The notes under the pieces are model-generated. The model made no database searches. It had not been told where the DNA came from and saw only the letters and a list, made by a program, of their open reading frames with translations. Below are positions 28,790 to 37,289 of a stretch of 64,000 nucleotides of DNA, piece by piece; within the stretch, counting starts at the first letter, position 1; each line of letters begins with the position of its first letter. The DNA is from Bacteroidota bacterium. Lineage in GTDB: Bacteria > Bacteroidota > Bacteroidia > Chitinophagales > Saprospiraceae. The stretch lies in the NCBI GenBank assembly GCA_030147525.1, contig JASBVF010000027.1, forward strand, positions 62,001 to 126,000. Direction: 5' to 3'. A program made the translations under genes and the position numbers.

Positions 28790-29455
28790 ATGGACAACGA
28801 AGCGATAAAACAACTCGACATCTGGAGCCACCTCACGAAGGTTGAGCAGGAAAAACTGCTCCACGAGGCAAAGGTCAGGCTTGTCCCCAAGTCGAACGTG
28901 GTCTTCCACGAAACAGAAAAAGGGAACAGGGTCTATGTGCTGATTTCCGGGAAGGTGCTGCTCAAACATTGTAACAGTAGCCCGGAGGATTTGGTCATCC
29001 ACCTGGTACGCCCCGGCGAGCTTTTCGGGGAAAGCCTGCTGGCCAGCTCTTCCACTTACGGTTACCGGGCGGAAACATTGGAGGACAGCCTCATCGCTTT
29101 CATCCCATTGATAGCATTCGTGGAAATTTTCCAAAAGAACGCCCAGGCAGGCTGGTACTTCTTCCACTCCCTGGCCAGACGGTTGCGGAAAGCCGAGGGC
29201 AAGCTGATTGACTTTCGCTACCACCGCACCGAAAAGCGCATACGGTCCCTCCTGAAAGAATTGATGGAGGAACAGGGACGGCGACTGTTATCGGGTGAAT
29301 GGGAAATCACCGGCAGGCTTACGCACCAACTGATTGCCAGCCTTGCGCTGACGACCCGGCAAAGCGTGTCGGTCATCCTGAACAAGCTGAAAAAGAAAGG
29401 CATCATCAACTACAACCGGCACCATATCATTATCAGGCGGCCGGATTTAATGTAA
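28790..29455 (+). CDS. Crp/Fnr-family transcription regulator
   Basis: A 221-residue protein. Residues about 20-130 form a cyclic-nucleotide-binding-type beta roll (VFHETEKGNRVYVLISGKVLL, RPGELFGESLLASSSTYGYRAETLED), then a long dimerisation helix and a winged-helix domain with LTHQLIASLALTTRQSVSVILNKLKKKGIINY. The Fnr [4Fe-4S] cysteines are absent. The ligand cannot be told from sequence; the GELFGE phosphate-binding motif is present but the Arg that follows in CRP is replaced. It stands alone between an HD gene and an M28 peptidase, which it may control. Confidence 0.88.
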   Translation: MDNEAIKQLDIWSHLTKVEQEKLLHEAKVRLVPKSNVVFHETEKGNRVYVLISGKVLLKHCNSSPEDLVIHLVRPGELFGESLLASSSTYGYRAETLEDSLIAFIPLIAFVEIFQKNAQAGWYFFHSLARRLRKAEGKLIDFRYHRTEKRIRSLLKELMEEQGRRLLSGEWEITGRLTHQLIASLALTTRQSVSVILNKLKKKGIINYNRHHIIIRRPDLM

Positions 29456-29472
29456 CTTAAAAATTCAGAAAA

Positions 29473-30720
29473 ATGAGATTTTCAAAAACTTTATGGGTTG
29501 CTATGCTGGGTGCAATGACCTTTTGCAAAGCCCCGTGCATTGTGGCCCAAAACCCGCAGGTCATTGACATCTTGAACGATGTCCGGATTGATTCTATGGC
29601 TTTCTTTGTCCAACAGCTGACCGGAGAGCAGGCCGTCAATGTCAACGGCCAGGCTGATACTATTTTCTCCCGGTACATGGGTACGCCGGGCAACGAACTG
29701 GCTTTTCAGTTTGCTAAGAAAAAATTCATGGACTACGGCCTGGCGGTGGATTCATTGGCGTTTGGGGCATTTAGCGGTAAAAACCTGCTGGGCATCTTGG
29801 TCGGTACTCAATTTCCCGAACAAATCGTCATGCTGGGCGCACATTACGACAACCTGCCTGTTTCAGCTACGGCCCCCGGTGCCGATGACAACGCCAGCGG
29901 AAGCGCTGCCGTGCTGGAAGCAGCCAGGGTTTTTTCCGGCCACACCTTTCCTTATACAGTCATATTTGCGCTTTGGGATGAGGAAGAACAAGGCCTGATT
30001 GGCAGCAAGGCATACGCCGCCTATGCCGCATCCAATGACCTGAAAATCCTCGCCTACATCAATGTTGACATGCTGGGCTGGGACAGCAACGACGACCATG
30101 TTGCGGACATCCATGTAAGGCCAATCGCACAATCCATCCAGCTTGCCAACAAAGCAGTAATGGTGGATTCCTTATATGAAATAGGGCTTGGCCTCCATGT
30201 CGTAAACCCCGGCTTTACCGCTTCCGACCATGCCTCTTTCTGGAATGAAGGCTATACCGCCATCGCCATTGCCGAAGAATATGATAACGACTTCAACCCC
30301 TTCTGGCACACATCAGCGGATTCGCTGGGTCAATTCAATCTGCCTTTCTATGAAAAAGTTGCCAAACTCGCTTTCGCTACCCTGGGCGAATGTGCGCTCG
30401 GCAGCACGGCCACCGGGTCGGGTGAAGCCCCTGCTGCCGGCAGTTTCATGGCCACCATCCACCCAAACCCCGCACCGGGCACTGTCCGGCTCGAATATTC
30501 GCTCCCCTTTAGTGCAACTGTTTCCATCAGTATTTTCGACCCGGCTGGGAAAATGGTGGAAACCTCCACCAACCCCGACCAACCGCCCGGTAATCACAGC
30601 ACAATTTGGGAAGCTGCTAACTTCCCGGCAGGCATCTACCTCTGCCGCTGGCAGTTGACCCCGGCAAACCCAAATGCAGCGCCCGTTGAACTTATCAAAC
30701 CTGTCATCCTTTCCAGGTAA
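29473..30720 (+). CDS. Secreted M28-family zinc peptidase
   Basis: A 415-residue protein with a signal peptide (about 1-25). The M28 domain shows the co-catalytic zinc ligands in order: MLGAHYDNLP (His), GADDNASGSAAVLE (Asp), ALWDEEEQGLIGSKAYA (catalytic Glu-Glu), AYINVDMLGW (Asp), and NPFWHTSADSL (His). A beta-sandwich of about 90 residues follows (SFMATIHPNPAPGTVRLEYSL onward), which resembles a T9SS sorting domain. It is an aminopeptidase or similar exopeptidase acting outside the cell. The gap to the ATPase gene is 16 bases, so both may share a transcript. Confidence 0.9.
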   Translation: MRFSKTLWVAMLGAMTFCKAPCIVAQNPQVIDILNDVRIDSMAFFVQQLTGEQAVNVNGQADTIFSRYMGTPGNELAFQFAKKKFMDYGLAVDSLAFGAFSGKNLLGILVGTQFPEQIVMLGAHYDNLPVSATAPGADDNASGSAAVLEAARVFSGHTFPYTVIFALWDEEEQGLIGSKAYAAYAASNDLKILAYINVDMLGWDSNDDHVADIHVRPIAQSIQLANKAVMVDSLYEIGLGLHVVNPGFTASDHASFWNEGYTAIAIAEEYDNDFNPFWHTSADSLGQFNLPFYEKVAKLAFATLGECALGSTATGSGEAPAAGSFMATIHPNPAPGTVRLEYSLPFSATVSISIFDPAGKMVETSTNPDQPPGNHSTIWEAANFPAGIYLCRWQLTPANPNAAPVELIKPVILSR

Positions 30721-30736
30721 ATCTTAATCATACGTC

Positions 30737-33202
30737 ATGAAAAAACTCAAACTCGACATCCCACTCCTCCTCCCGGAAATCCCCGACGAAAAAGACCTGT
30801 GCATTGACCGCCTCATTTCCACGTTGGAAGAAAAGGAAGGCATCGAAAAAGCCCACGTCAAGGACGGCGACCCGCCCCTGTTGTGCATCCACTACGACCC
30901 TGGCCGCATCCCGCTGGAAAAGGTAAAAGCCATCGCCCGGCAGAGCGGGGCAGAACTCACCGGCCGCTTCAGCCATCTGCTGCTCGACGTGCAGGGCATC
31001 CGCCACCAGCGCCATGCCCGTCAGGTGGGCGAAACGCTCGAACGGCAGCCCGGCATCGTCGAGTCCGTGGCCTCTGCCGCCGGAACATTGCGCATCGAGT
31101 TCGACACGCAGCAAACCGACCTGCAAAAAGTCGAAGCTGCTGTCCGAAAGGCGGGGCTGACCATTTCGGAAAAAAAGCCCGCCGAACAGCACGAACACAA
31201 GCCGGGAGAAAAGCACGGCCACGGGGAAGGCGAAGAAGAAGGCCATGCCCACGGCGGCATTTTCGGCGAAAAAACCGAACTGATTTTTGCCATCCTGAGC
31301 GGGGCGCTGCTTGGCATTGGGTTCGGGCTGTCGTTCGTGGAGGGTTTGCCCGGCTGGGCATCGCTGGTTTGTTACATCGGGGCCTACTTTTTCGGAGGTT
31401 TTTTCACGGCGAAAGAGGCTTTTGAAACCATCCGCCGGGGCGGTTTTGAAATTGATTTCCTGATGCTGGTGGCGGCTGGCGGTGCGGCCATCCTTGGCGA
31501 GTGGGCGGAAGGGGCGTTCCTGCTGTTCCTGTTCAGCCTCGGCCATGCGCTGGAGCATTTTGCCATGGAAAAAGCGAGGAAGTCCATCGCTGCACTGGCT
31601 GACCTCGCCCCGCCGACGGCGCTGGTGAAACGAAACGGCGAAACGGTGGAGGTGGGCATCGAGGAATTGAAAATCGGCGACCTCATCGTCGTCAAACCCA
31701 ACACCAAAATCGCCGCCGACGGCGTGGTGGTCAAAGGAGAAAGCGCCGTCAACCAGGCACCCATCACGGGCGAGAGCGTGCCGGTGGACAAATTTCCATC
31801 GTCCAATCCTGACAAGGATTTCAAGGATTTGAGCGGCATCCCTGCCGAACATCGAGCCTTCGCAGGTGCTATCAATGGCGCTGGCGTGTTGGAAGTGAAG
31901 GTGCTGAAAGAGGCCAAGGACAGCACCCTTTCCCGCCTGATAAAACTGGTGAAAGAAGCCGAAACCCAGAAGTCGCCGACGCAGCTTTTCACCGACCGCT
32001 TCGAGAAGTGGTTCGTCCCGGCGGTGCTGGCGCTGGTCGTGCTGCTCTGCTTTGCTTTTTTGGTACTGGATGAACCGTTCAGCCAAAGTTTTTACCGGGC
32101 AATGGCGGTGCTGGTGGCAGCCTCTCCTTGCGCTCTGGCAATTTCAACGCCGAGCGCCGTGCTGGCAGGCGTGGCGAGGGCGGCAAGGGCGGGCGTTTTG
32201 ATAAAAGGCGGCGCCCCGCTCGAAGATTTGGGCCAGCTCACCGCCATCGCTTTCGATAAAACGGGAACGCTGACGGAGGGCAAACCCAAGTTCACGGGCG
32301 CTGTCCCGTTCGGCGAAACGGCCAAGGAAGACCTGCTGAAAGTGGCCCTCGCTGTGGAACAAACGAGCGACCACCCGCTGGCCGCCGCCATCGTGGAGGG
32401 CGCAAAAAAAGAACTCGGCGGCAAAACCATCCCCGAAGCACAGGACTTGCAGGCCATCACCGGCAGGGGCGTGAAAGCTAAATTCGAGGGTGAAACCGTC
32501 CACATCGGCAACCGGGAACTGTTCGAGGAACTCACCGGGCAGCCTGTCCCCGGCGGTATTTCCCAAAAAATGGAGGAACTGGAAAACGAGGGGCACACCG
32601 CTATGATAGTCCACCGGGGCGACCAATACCTCGGCATCATTTCCGTCATGGACGTGGCCCGCCCGGAGGCGCAGGCGACGCTGGCGAAGCTGAAAACCCT
32701 CGGCATCCGCCGCATGATAATGCTCACCGGCGACCACCAACGGGTGGCCGATGCGGTGGCAAAATCAATCGGCATCACCGACCCGCTCGGCAACCTGATG
32801 CCGGAAGACAAGGTGGAAACCATCGAAAAACTGCGGCTGGAAGAGGGCAAAGTCGCCATGGTCGGCGACGGCGTGAATGACGCCCCCGCCCTTGCCAAAA
32901 GCACGGTCGGCATCGCCATGGGCGCTGCGGGCAGCGACGTGGCGCTCGAAACCGCCGACATCGCCCTGATGGGCGACAAACTCGAAACGCTGCCCTTTGC
33001 CATCGGCCTGAGCCGAAAAGCCCGGAGCATCATCCGCCAGAACCTCTGGATAAGCCTCGGCATGGTCGCCGTGCTGATACCGCTGACCATTTTGGGCATT
33101 GCGGAGATAGGCCCTGCCGTCGTTGCGCACGAAGGCTCGACGCTGGTGGTGGTGGCAAATGCGCTGCGGTTGTTGGGGTATAAACAAAACAATTATGGAT
33201 AG
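30737..33202 (+). CDS. P1B-4-type heavy-metal ATPase (Co/Zn/Fe-type exporter)
   Basis: An 821-residue P-type ATPase. The N-terminal ~150 residues hold two degenerate HMA-like repeats without CxxC, then a His-rich linker (EQHEHKPGEKHGHGEGEEEG). The core has TGESVPVDK, the membrane motif ASPCALAISTP (Ser463-Pro-Cys465), DKTGTLTEGKPKF, SDHPLAAAI, GDGVNDAPALAKSTVGIAMG and a C-terminal HEGST (798-802). SPC plus HEGxT is the mark of the P1B-4 class, whose members export Co2+, Zn2+, Cd2+ or Fe2+ rather than Cu+. The His-rich segment fits a divalent metal. The next gene starts within its last eight bases, so the two are translationally coupled. Confidence 0.93.
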   Translation: MKKLKLDIPLLLPEIPDEKDLCIDRLISTLEEKEGIEKAHVKDGDPPLLCIHYDPGRIPLEKVKAIARQSGAELTGRFSHLLLDVQGIRHQRHARQVGETLERQPGIVESVASAAGTLRIEFDTQQTDLQKVEAAVRKAGLTISEKKPAEQHEHKPGEKHGHGEGEEEGHAHGGIFGEKTELIFAILSGALLGIGFGLSFVEGLPGWASLVCYIGAYFFGGFFTAKEAFETIRRGGFEIDFLMLVAAGGAAILGEWAEGAFLLFLFSLGHALEHFAMEKARKSIAALADLAPPTALVKRNGETVEVGIEELKIGDLIVVKPNTKIAADGVVVKGESAVNQAPITGESVPVDKFPSSNPDKDFKDLSGIPAEHRAFAGAINGAGVLEVKVLKEAKDSTLSRLIKLVKEAETQKSPTQLFTDRFEKWFVPAVLALVVLLCFAFLVLDEPFSQSFYRAMAVLVAASPCALAISTPSAVLAGVARAARAGVLIKGGAPLEDLGQLTAIAFDKTGTLTEGKPKFTGAVPFGETAKEDLLKVALAVEQTSDHPLAAAIVEGAKKELGGKTIPEAQDLQAITGRGVKAKFEGETVHIGNRELFEELTGQPVPGGISQKMEELENEGHTAMIVHRGDQYLGIISVMDVARPEAQATLAKLKTLGIRRMIMLTGDHQRVADAVAKSIGITDPLGNLMPEDKVETIEKLRLEEGKVAMVGDGVNDAPALAKSTVGIAMGAAGSDVALETADIALMGDKLETLPFAIGLSRKARSIIRQNLWISLGMVAVLIPLTILGIAEIGPAVVAHEGSTLVVVANALRLLGYKQNNYG

Positions 33203-34160
33203 TATCACGCAAGCTGTGCTGGGCGCAGCCATAGGCGAAGCCGTTTTAGGCAAAAAAATCGGCAACAAAGGGGCCATCCTCGGCGCTGCCGTCGCCACCA
33301 TTCCCGACCTCGACGTGGCGCTCTACCTTTTTTATGACAAGTTTGATATGTTGAGCATCCACCGGGGGTACAGCCATTCGATTTTGTTCAGCATCGTCGG
33401 GGCGTTTTTGATTGCCTATATTTTGCAAAGGATAAAATGGACTAAAACGGTGGGCTATTGGCGGCGCTGGATTTTCACCTGGCTGGCATTGTTCACCCAT
33501 ATACTGCTGGATACTTTTACGGCTTATGGCACACAATTGTTTTTGCCATTTTCTGATAAACGGGTAGGTTTCGACAGCGTTAATGTCGTTGACCCAGTCT
33601 ATACTTTGCCGTTGATTTTCGGATTGATTTTCAGTCTTTTTATTTTTAAAAACAGGCCGTCGAGACCTGTCGGCAACTATGTTGGGTTGGCCATTAGCAC
33701 CCTTTATCTATTGGGCACTTTAGGGATAAAAAACAGGGTGGAACAACATTTCCGGGCAGAACTGTCGGAACAGCATATTGACTACCATTCCCTGCTCACC
33801 ATGCCCGTCGGCGTGGCCAATATCAATTGGTACGGCGTTGCAAAAACCAATGACGGCCTGTACATGCACAAATATTTCATCCTCAAAAACGAACGGCTTC
33901 CCTTTGAATATTTTCCCACCAACGACCACCTGCTGGAAGGGGTAAACCCACAGCTGGTGGACAGGATGAAATGGTTCGCCAAACGGTTTTACACGGTCGA
34001 AAAAGCCGGGGATGAGTTGCGGTTTTACAATTTGCAGGTGGACATGCGGGGCATCGTGCAGGACGGCAATACCAAAGCCCCGACGGCAGGGTATTTTGTG
34101 ATGGTCCCCCATGCGGACGGCGGGTTTGGGTTTTCAGCGGGGACGCATAGGATGGAATGA
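33195..34160 (+). CDS. YdjM-like membrane-bound metal-dependent hydrolase (copy 2)
   Basis: The start ATG 33195 (MDSITQAVLGAAIGEAVLGK) overlaps the ATPase stop by eight bases; the longer in-frame extension reads through the ATPase gene in another frame and is discarded. 321 residues with the same layout as the protein at 7489-8466: TIPDLDVALYLFY, HRGYSHSILFSIVGAF, FTHILLDTFTAYGTQLFLPFSD, and a soluble C-terminal part with GVANINWYGVAKTNDGLY. The two are paralogues, each at the end of a metal-transport operon. The family includes E. coli YdjM. The substrate is unknown; coupling to a metal ATPase suggests a membrane-repair or metal-linked role. Confidence 0.82.
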   Translation: MDSITQAVLGAAIGEAVLGKKIGNKGAILGAAVATIPDLDVALYLFYDKFDMLSIHRGYSHSILFSIVGAFLIAYILQRIKWTKTVGYWRRWIFTWLALFTHILLDTFTAYGTQLFLPFSDKRVGFDSVNVVDPVYTLPLIFGLIFSLFIFKNRPSRPVGNYVGLAISTLYLLGTLGIKNRVEQHFRAELSEQHIDYHSLLTMPVGVANINWYGVAKTNDGLYMHKYFILKNERLPFEYFPTNDHLLEGVNPQLVDRMKWFAKRFYTVEKAGDELRFYNLQVDMRGIVQDGNTKAPTAGYFVMVPHADGGFGFSAGTHRME

Positions 34161-34273
34161 GCGAAAAGCAGCGGGGTCACATCCACCTCTGACAGCGTTT
34201 TGAACGTTATGAGCAAAGCATCGGTGGCGATGAAAACCGTGCGGAATTGTGGACGTGGCAACACAAGACCGAC

Positions 34274-35488
34274 TCATTTTTTCATTCGCACAAAAATAAC
34301 CATCGCCGAACAAATGGTAAGCCCACCAATGATAGCCACCGACCATTCAAGCCCCAGCGAGTCGGCGATGATGCCCGTTAGCAATGCACCGACTGCATAG
34401 CCCAAGTCACGCCACAGGCGAAAAACGCCGATGCTTTCTGCCCTTTGTTGTGGATGGGCGTAATCTGCAATAGCCGCCAAAAAAGTAGGATAAACAATGG
34501 CTGTACCGATGCCCAACACCACGGAAAGGACAGCGAAATGGAAAAAGCTGTCTGCAAAAATCATCAGCAACAGAGCAATGCCCTGCACCAACATCCCCCA
34601 GAAAAGCATACCTTTTTTATTGAGGTGGTCTGCCATTTTACCCGTAAACAATTGGCCCAGGCCCCAGACAATGGGATAGAGCGCCACGATTTTTCCTATT
34701 TGCCCCAAATCGAAATTTTTTGTTGCCAGCAAAATCGGGAACAGGCCCCAGACCATCCCGTCGTTGAGGTTGTTGACCAGACCGGCTTGTGAAATAGACC
34801 CCAGGTTTTTATGCTTCCAGGTGGTTTCCCAAAAGATGTTTTTCAATTTTGGCAGGTCGCTCGTTTTCATCTCCGCCTGGACATGGTGAACGGTATCTTT
34901 TACAAACAGCCAACTTAAAATCAACCCGATGAAGGCAAATGCGATACCGAGGTAAAAAGGATAAGGTCGTACGCCATACTCCGATGCAATCCAGCCGGTA
35001 AGGAAAGCAACGCCACCCACTGCGAGATAGCCAGCCGATTCGTTCAAGCCCATTGCCAGCCCCCTGTCCCTTTCCCCAACCAGGTCAATTTTCATCACAA
35101 CCGTGCTCGACCAGGTCAACCCCTGGTTGATTCCCAGCAGTACGTTTGCAAATATTATCCAATTCCACGACGGGGCATAAATCAGGATAAAGGGGATGGG
35201 GAGTGCGATTAACCACCCCACCATTAACAGGTTTTTCCTCCCTAATTTATTGGCTAAAGCCCCCGTGTAATAATTGGTGATGGCTTTAACCACCCCAAAA
35301 ACAATGATAAAAGAAAGAATGGCGGTCTTGGCGGCTATCCCAAAATCTACTTCTGCAATTTCCGGCAAAATGGTTCTTTCCAGTCCCACCATTCCACCCA
35401 CAAAGGCGTTGATGACGACGAGCAGGGTGAACTGCTGCCAGTTTTCTCGAAGCCCGAGCCGGGCAGGTTTTGGGGTGGTTAGTTCCAT
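34274..35488 (-). CDS. MFS transporter coupled to ArsR-rhodanese regulator
   Basis: A 404-residue major facilitator superfamily permease with about 12 helices. Visible motifs: the loop 2-3 signature region GALANKLGRKNLLMVGWL (GxLaDrxGrkxxl-like) and, after TM4/5, MGLNESAGYLAVGGVAFLTGW, with ADHLNKKGMLFWGM as the second-half equivalent. Its start overlaps the end of the ArsR-rhodanese gene by ten bases, so the two form one operon under the operator at 36143-36170. The fragment at 2-199 ends a related type of protein. Association with a thiol- or metal-type ArsR protein suggests export of a metalloid, sulfur compound or metal chelate; the substrate is not known. Confidence 0.85.
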   Translation of the reverse strand: MELTTPKPARLGLRENWQQFTLLVVINAFVGGMVGLERTILPEIAEVDFGIAAKTAILSFIIVFGVVKAITNYYTGALANKLGRKNLLMVGWLIALPIPFILIYAPSWNWIIFANVLLGINQGLTWSSTVVMKIDLVGERDRGLAMGLNESAGYLAVGGVAFLTGWIASEYGVRPYPFYLGIAFAFIGLILSWLFVKDTVHHVQAEMKTSDLPKLKNIFWETTWKHKNLGSISQAGLVNNLNDGMVWGLFPILLATKNFDLGQIGKIVALYPIVWGLGQLFTGKMADHLNKKGMLFWGMLVQGIALLLMIFADSFFHFAVLSVVLGIGTAIVYPTFLAAIADYAHPQQRAESIGVFRLWRDLGYAVGALLTGIIADSLGLEWSVAIIGGLTICSAMVIFVRMKK

Positions 35489-36129
35489 GTTCTATCGGTG
35501 AGGAGTTTGTGGTCGAGATAGGTTTCTTCCAGCCGCACGGCGTCGAAGCCGTTGGCCTTGAGCAATTGCACAGCGTCGTCGGCGAAGGTGCAGAACGGCC
35601 CACGGCAATAGGTGATGATGGTCAGGTGGCGGGGCAGTTCTCCGAGGCGTTTCGGCAGTTCTTCGAGGGGGATGGACAGGGCGTTTTCGAGGTGGCCAGC
35701 GGCAAATTCGTCGGATGGGCGCACGTCGAGCAGCAAGGAACGGTCGCTGCTGGGCAGGGTTTCCAAGGTGCGGCTCTCCGGGCTGCCCGCTTCCTGTCGG
35801 TACTGCCGAAGCGTCACCTGCACGGCGGGTTCTGCCCCCGTCGCCAAATCCCGAAGGGCTTGCCAAGCGGCATAAGCTTTTCGTCCGTTGATGGTGTAAA
35901 AAATGAAGTTGCCCTCCCGCCGGGCCTTCACCAGCTTTGCATTTTTCAACAACTGCAAGTGGTGCGAGGCATTGGCAACCGTGATGGCGGTCTGCCCTGC
36001 GATTTGCTCGACGGTTTTTTCACCGTTGGCCAGCAGGTCGAGGATTTCCAGCCGGTTGGCATGACCAAAGGCTTTGGTAAGGCTTGCAATGGCGGTGTAA
36101 ATGCTGTCTTTGAAAGCTCGTTTTTCCAT
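35479..36129 (-). CDS. ArsR-type repressor fused to rhodanese domain
   Basis: A 216-residue fusion. Residues about 1-95 are an ArsR winged helix (FGHANRLEILDLLANGEKTVEQIA, then AITVANASHHLQLLKNAKLVKARREGNFIFY), lacking the classical alpha-3 Cys pair. Residues about 120-210 are a rhodanese (RSLLLDVRPSDEFAAGHLENALSIPLEEL) with active-site loop TYCRGPFC. The Cys loop could carry a persulfide or bind metal, making this a sulfur- or metal-dependent sensor like other ArsR-rhodanese proteins. It is transcribed divergently from a rhodanese gene, with an inverted repeat between them, and is coupled to an MFS gene. Confidence 0.9.
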   Translation of the reverse strand: MEKRAFKDSIYTAIASLTKAFGHANRLEILDLLANGEKTVEQIAGQTAITVANASHHLQLLKNAKLVKARREGNFIFYTINGRKAYAAWQALRDLATGAEPAVQVTLRQYRQEAGSPESRTLETLPSSDRSLLLDVRPSDEFAAGHLENALSIPLEELPKRLGELPRHLTIITYCRGPFCTFADDAVQLLKANGFDAVRLEETYLDHKLLTDRTWN

Positions 36130-36142
36130 GATGCAAATTTTA

Positions 36143-36170
36143 ATTCAAGTATTCAAACAACTACTTGAAT
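36143..36170. promoter_or_regulatory. Operator in the divergent ArsR-rhodanese/rhodanese promoter region
   Basis: A perfect 9-bp inverted repeat ATTCAAGTA / TACTTGAAT (36143-36151, 36162-36170) with a 10-base spacer, centred in the 66-base gap between the divergent starts at 36129 and 36196. A second TTCAA-N8-TTGAA pair overlaps it (36152-36169). It is the likely binding site of the ArsR-rhodanese protein, controlling both directions. Confidence 0.78.
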
Positions 36171-36195
36171 AGATTGTTTCACGAAGAAAAAAATC

Positions 36196-36510
36196 ATGAA
36201 AAATTTTGCTTCAGTGGGCTGCACCACACCGGGCGATGTAAGGAAAAGACAACAGGCAGGTGAAAACATCCAGATTATTGATGTGCGCAACCAGGAAGAA
36301 TTTGACGAAAATCATATTCCCGAAGCTCTCCACCTCCCACTCGAAGTGTTGGAAAACGCTATTTCGGGCCTTGACGTGAACAAAATCTTTGTCACTGCCT
36401 GTGGCAAAGGAGGCGGGCGCTCAGCGACCGGAGCGGAAATACTGCAACGACTGGGCTTCCGTGCAACCTGGCTGTGCGGTGGCACCTTCGGGTGGTTGGA
36501 TGAAAAATAA
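36196..36510 (+). CDS. Single-domain rhodanese-like protein
   Basis: A 104-residue cytoplasmic rhodanese domain: IIDVRNQEEFDENHIPEALHLPLEVLE and the active-site region VTACGKGGGRSATGAEIL, where Cys about residue 66 would carry the persulfide. The loop CGKGGGRS differs from the common CxxGxRS only slightly. It is transcribed away from the ArsR-rhodanese gene under the same operator and is followed six bases later by a methyltransferase gene. Likely function: sulfane-sulfur transfer or detoxification in the same regulon. Confidence 0.88.
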   Translation: MKNFASVGCTTPGDVRKRQQAGENIQIIDVRNQEEFDENHIPEALHLPLEVLENAISGLDVNKIFVTACGKGGGRSATGAEILQRLGFRATWLCGGTFGWLDEK

Positions 36511-36516
36511 ATTGCC

Positions 36517-37134
36517 ATGCCAGTATTTCAAAAACAAGCTGCCGGGTACGACAGTTGGTTTGACCGTCACCCCGCCCTGTTCCAATCGGAAGTGGCAGCT
36601 ATCCGCTTGCTCTTGCCACCCTTTCAAAAAGGCGTGGAAATCGGGGTGGGCACAGGCAGGTTTGCCACTGCGCTCGGCATCCGCCACGGGCTGGAGCCGC
36701 TGGACGACTACGCTGAAATCGCTCGGAGCCGGGGCATCGAGGTGACAAAAGGCGTTGCGGAGCAAATGCCATACGCCAATGCCCGCTTCGACCTGGCGCT
36801 CATGGTGACGGTGGACTGCTTCCTCGACGACGTACCAAAAGCCTTTGCGGAAGCGCACCGGGTACTGAAGCCCGGCGGTAGTTTCGTGGTGGCGTTTTTG
36901 GACAAAAACGGTGCAGTTGTCAAAAAGTATGAACGGAGCGGTTCGCCGTCGTACCTGAATGCCCATTTCCACAGCCCGGAAGAAATTGTGGAATGGTTGA
37001 CCGAGACCGGGTTTTCGGATTTACGGTTTGCACAGACGTTGGTGGGAGAAAACCCTGAAAGCCAGGAAGTGCCAAAAACCGGGGTGGGAGAAGGGAGTTT
37101 TGGGGTTATTTCTGGCAGAAAAAATGACAAATGA
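36517..37134 (+). CDS. Class I SAM-dependent methyltransferase
   Basis: A 205-residue protein with the Rossmann-type SAM-binding motif I GVEIGVGTGRFATALG, an acidic motif II region (GLEPLDDYAEIAR) and the late motif HRVLKPGGSFVVAFLDKNG, all typical of Methyltransf_11-type enzymes (UbiE/MenG-like). It starts six bases after the rhodanese gene and shares its operon. No thiol cluster like that of ArsM arsenite methyltransferase is present, so arsenic methylation is not supported. It may methylate a small thiol or metalloid compound in this regulon, but this is inference. Confidence 0.85.
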   Translation: MPVFQKQAAGYDSWFDRHPALFQSEVAAIRLLLPPFQKGVEIGVGTGRFATALGIRHGLEPLDDYAEIARSRGIEVTKGVAEQMPYANARFDLALMVTVDCFLDDVPKAFAEAHRVLKPGGSFVVAFLDKNGAVVKKYERSGSPSYLNAHFHSPEEIVEWLTETGFSDLRFAQTLVGENPESQEVPKTGVGEGSFGVISGRKNDK

Positions 37135-37289
37135 TATTCATGTTTTTCAAAGTCAGACCTACACCGCACTCGCCATCCAATTGATTTTTCAGCCAAACCA
37201 AACCTGTTTGAAAAGTTGAGGTGGGGGATTTTGAATGCGGTAAGGGCGCATTGGGAAAGCTCTTGAAGTATGGAGAGGATACAATTGGG

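Noticed and set aside
36517-37134. ArsM-type arsenite methyltransferase
   Set aside because: The protein is short and lacks the conserved cysteines that bind arsenite; only a general class I methyltransferase is supported.
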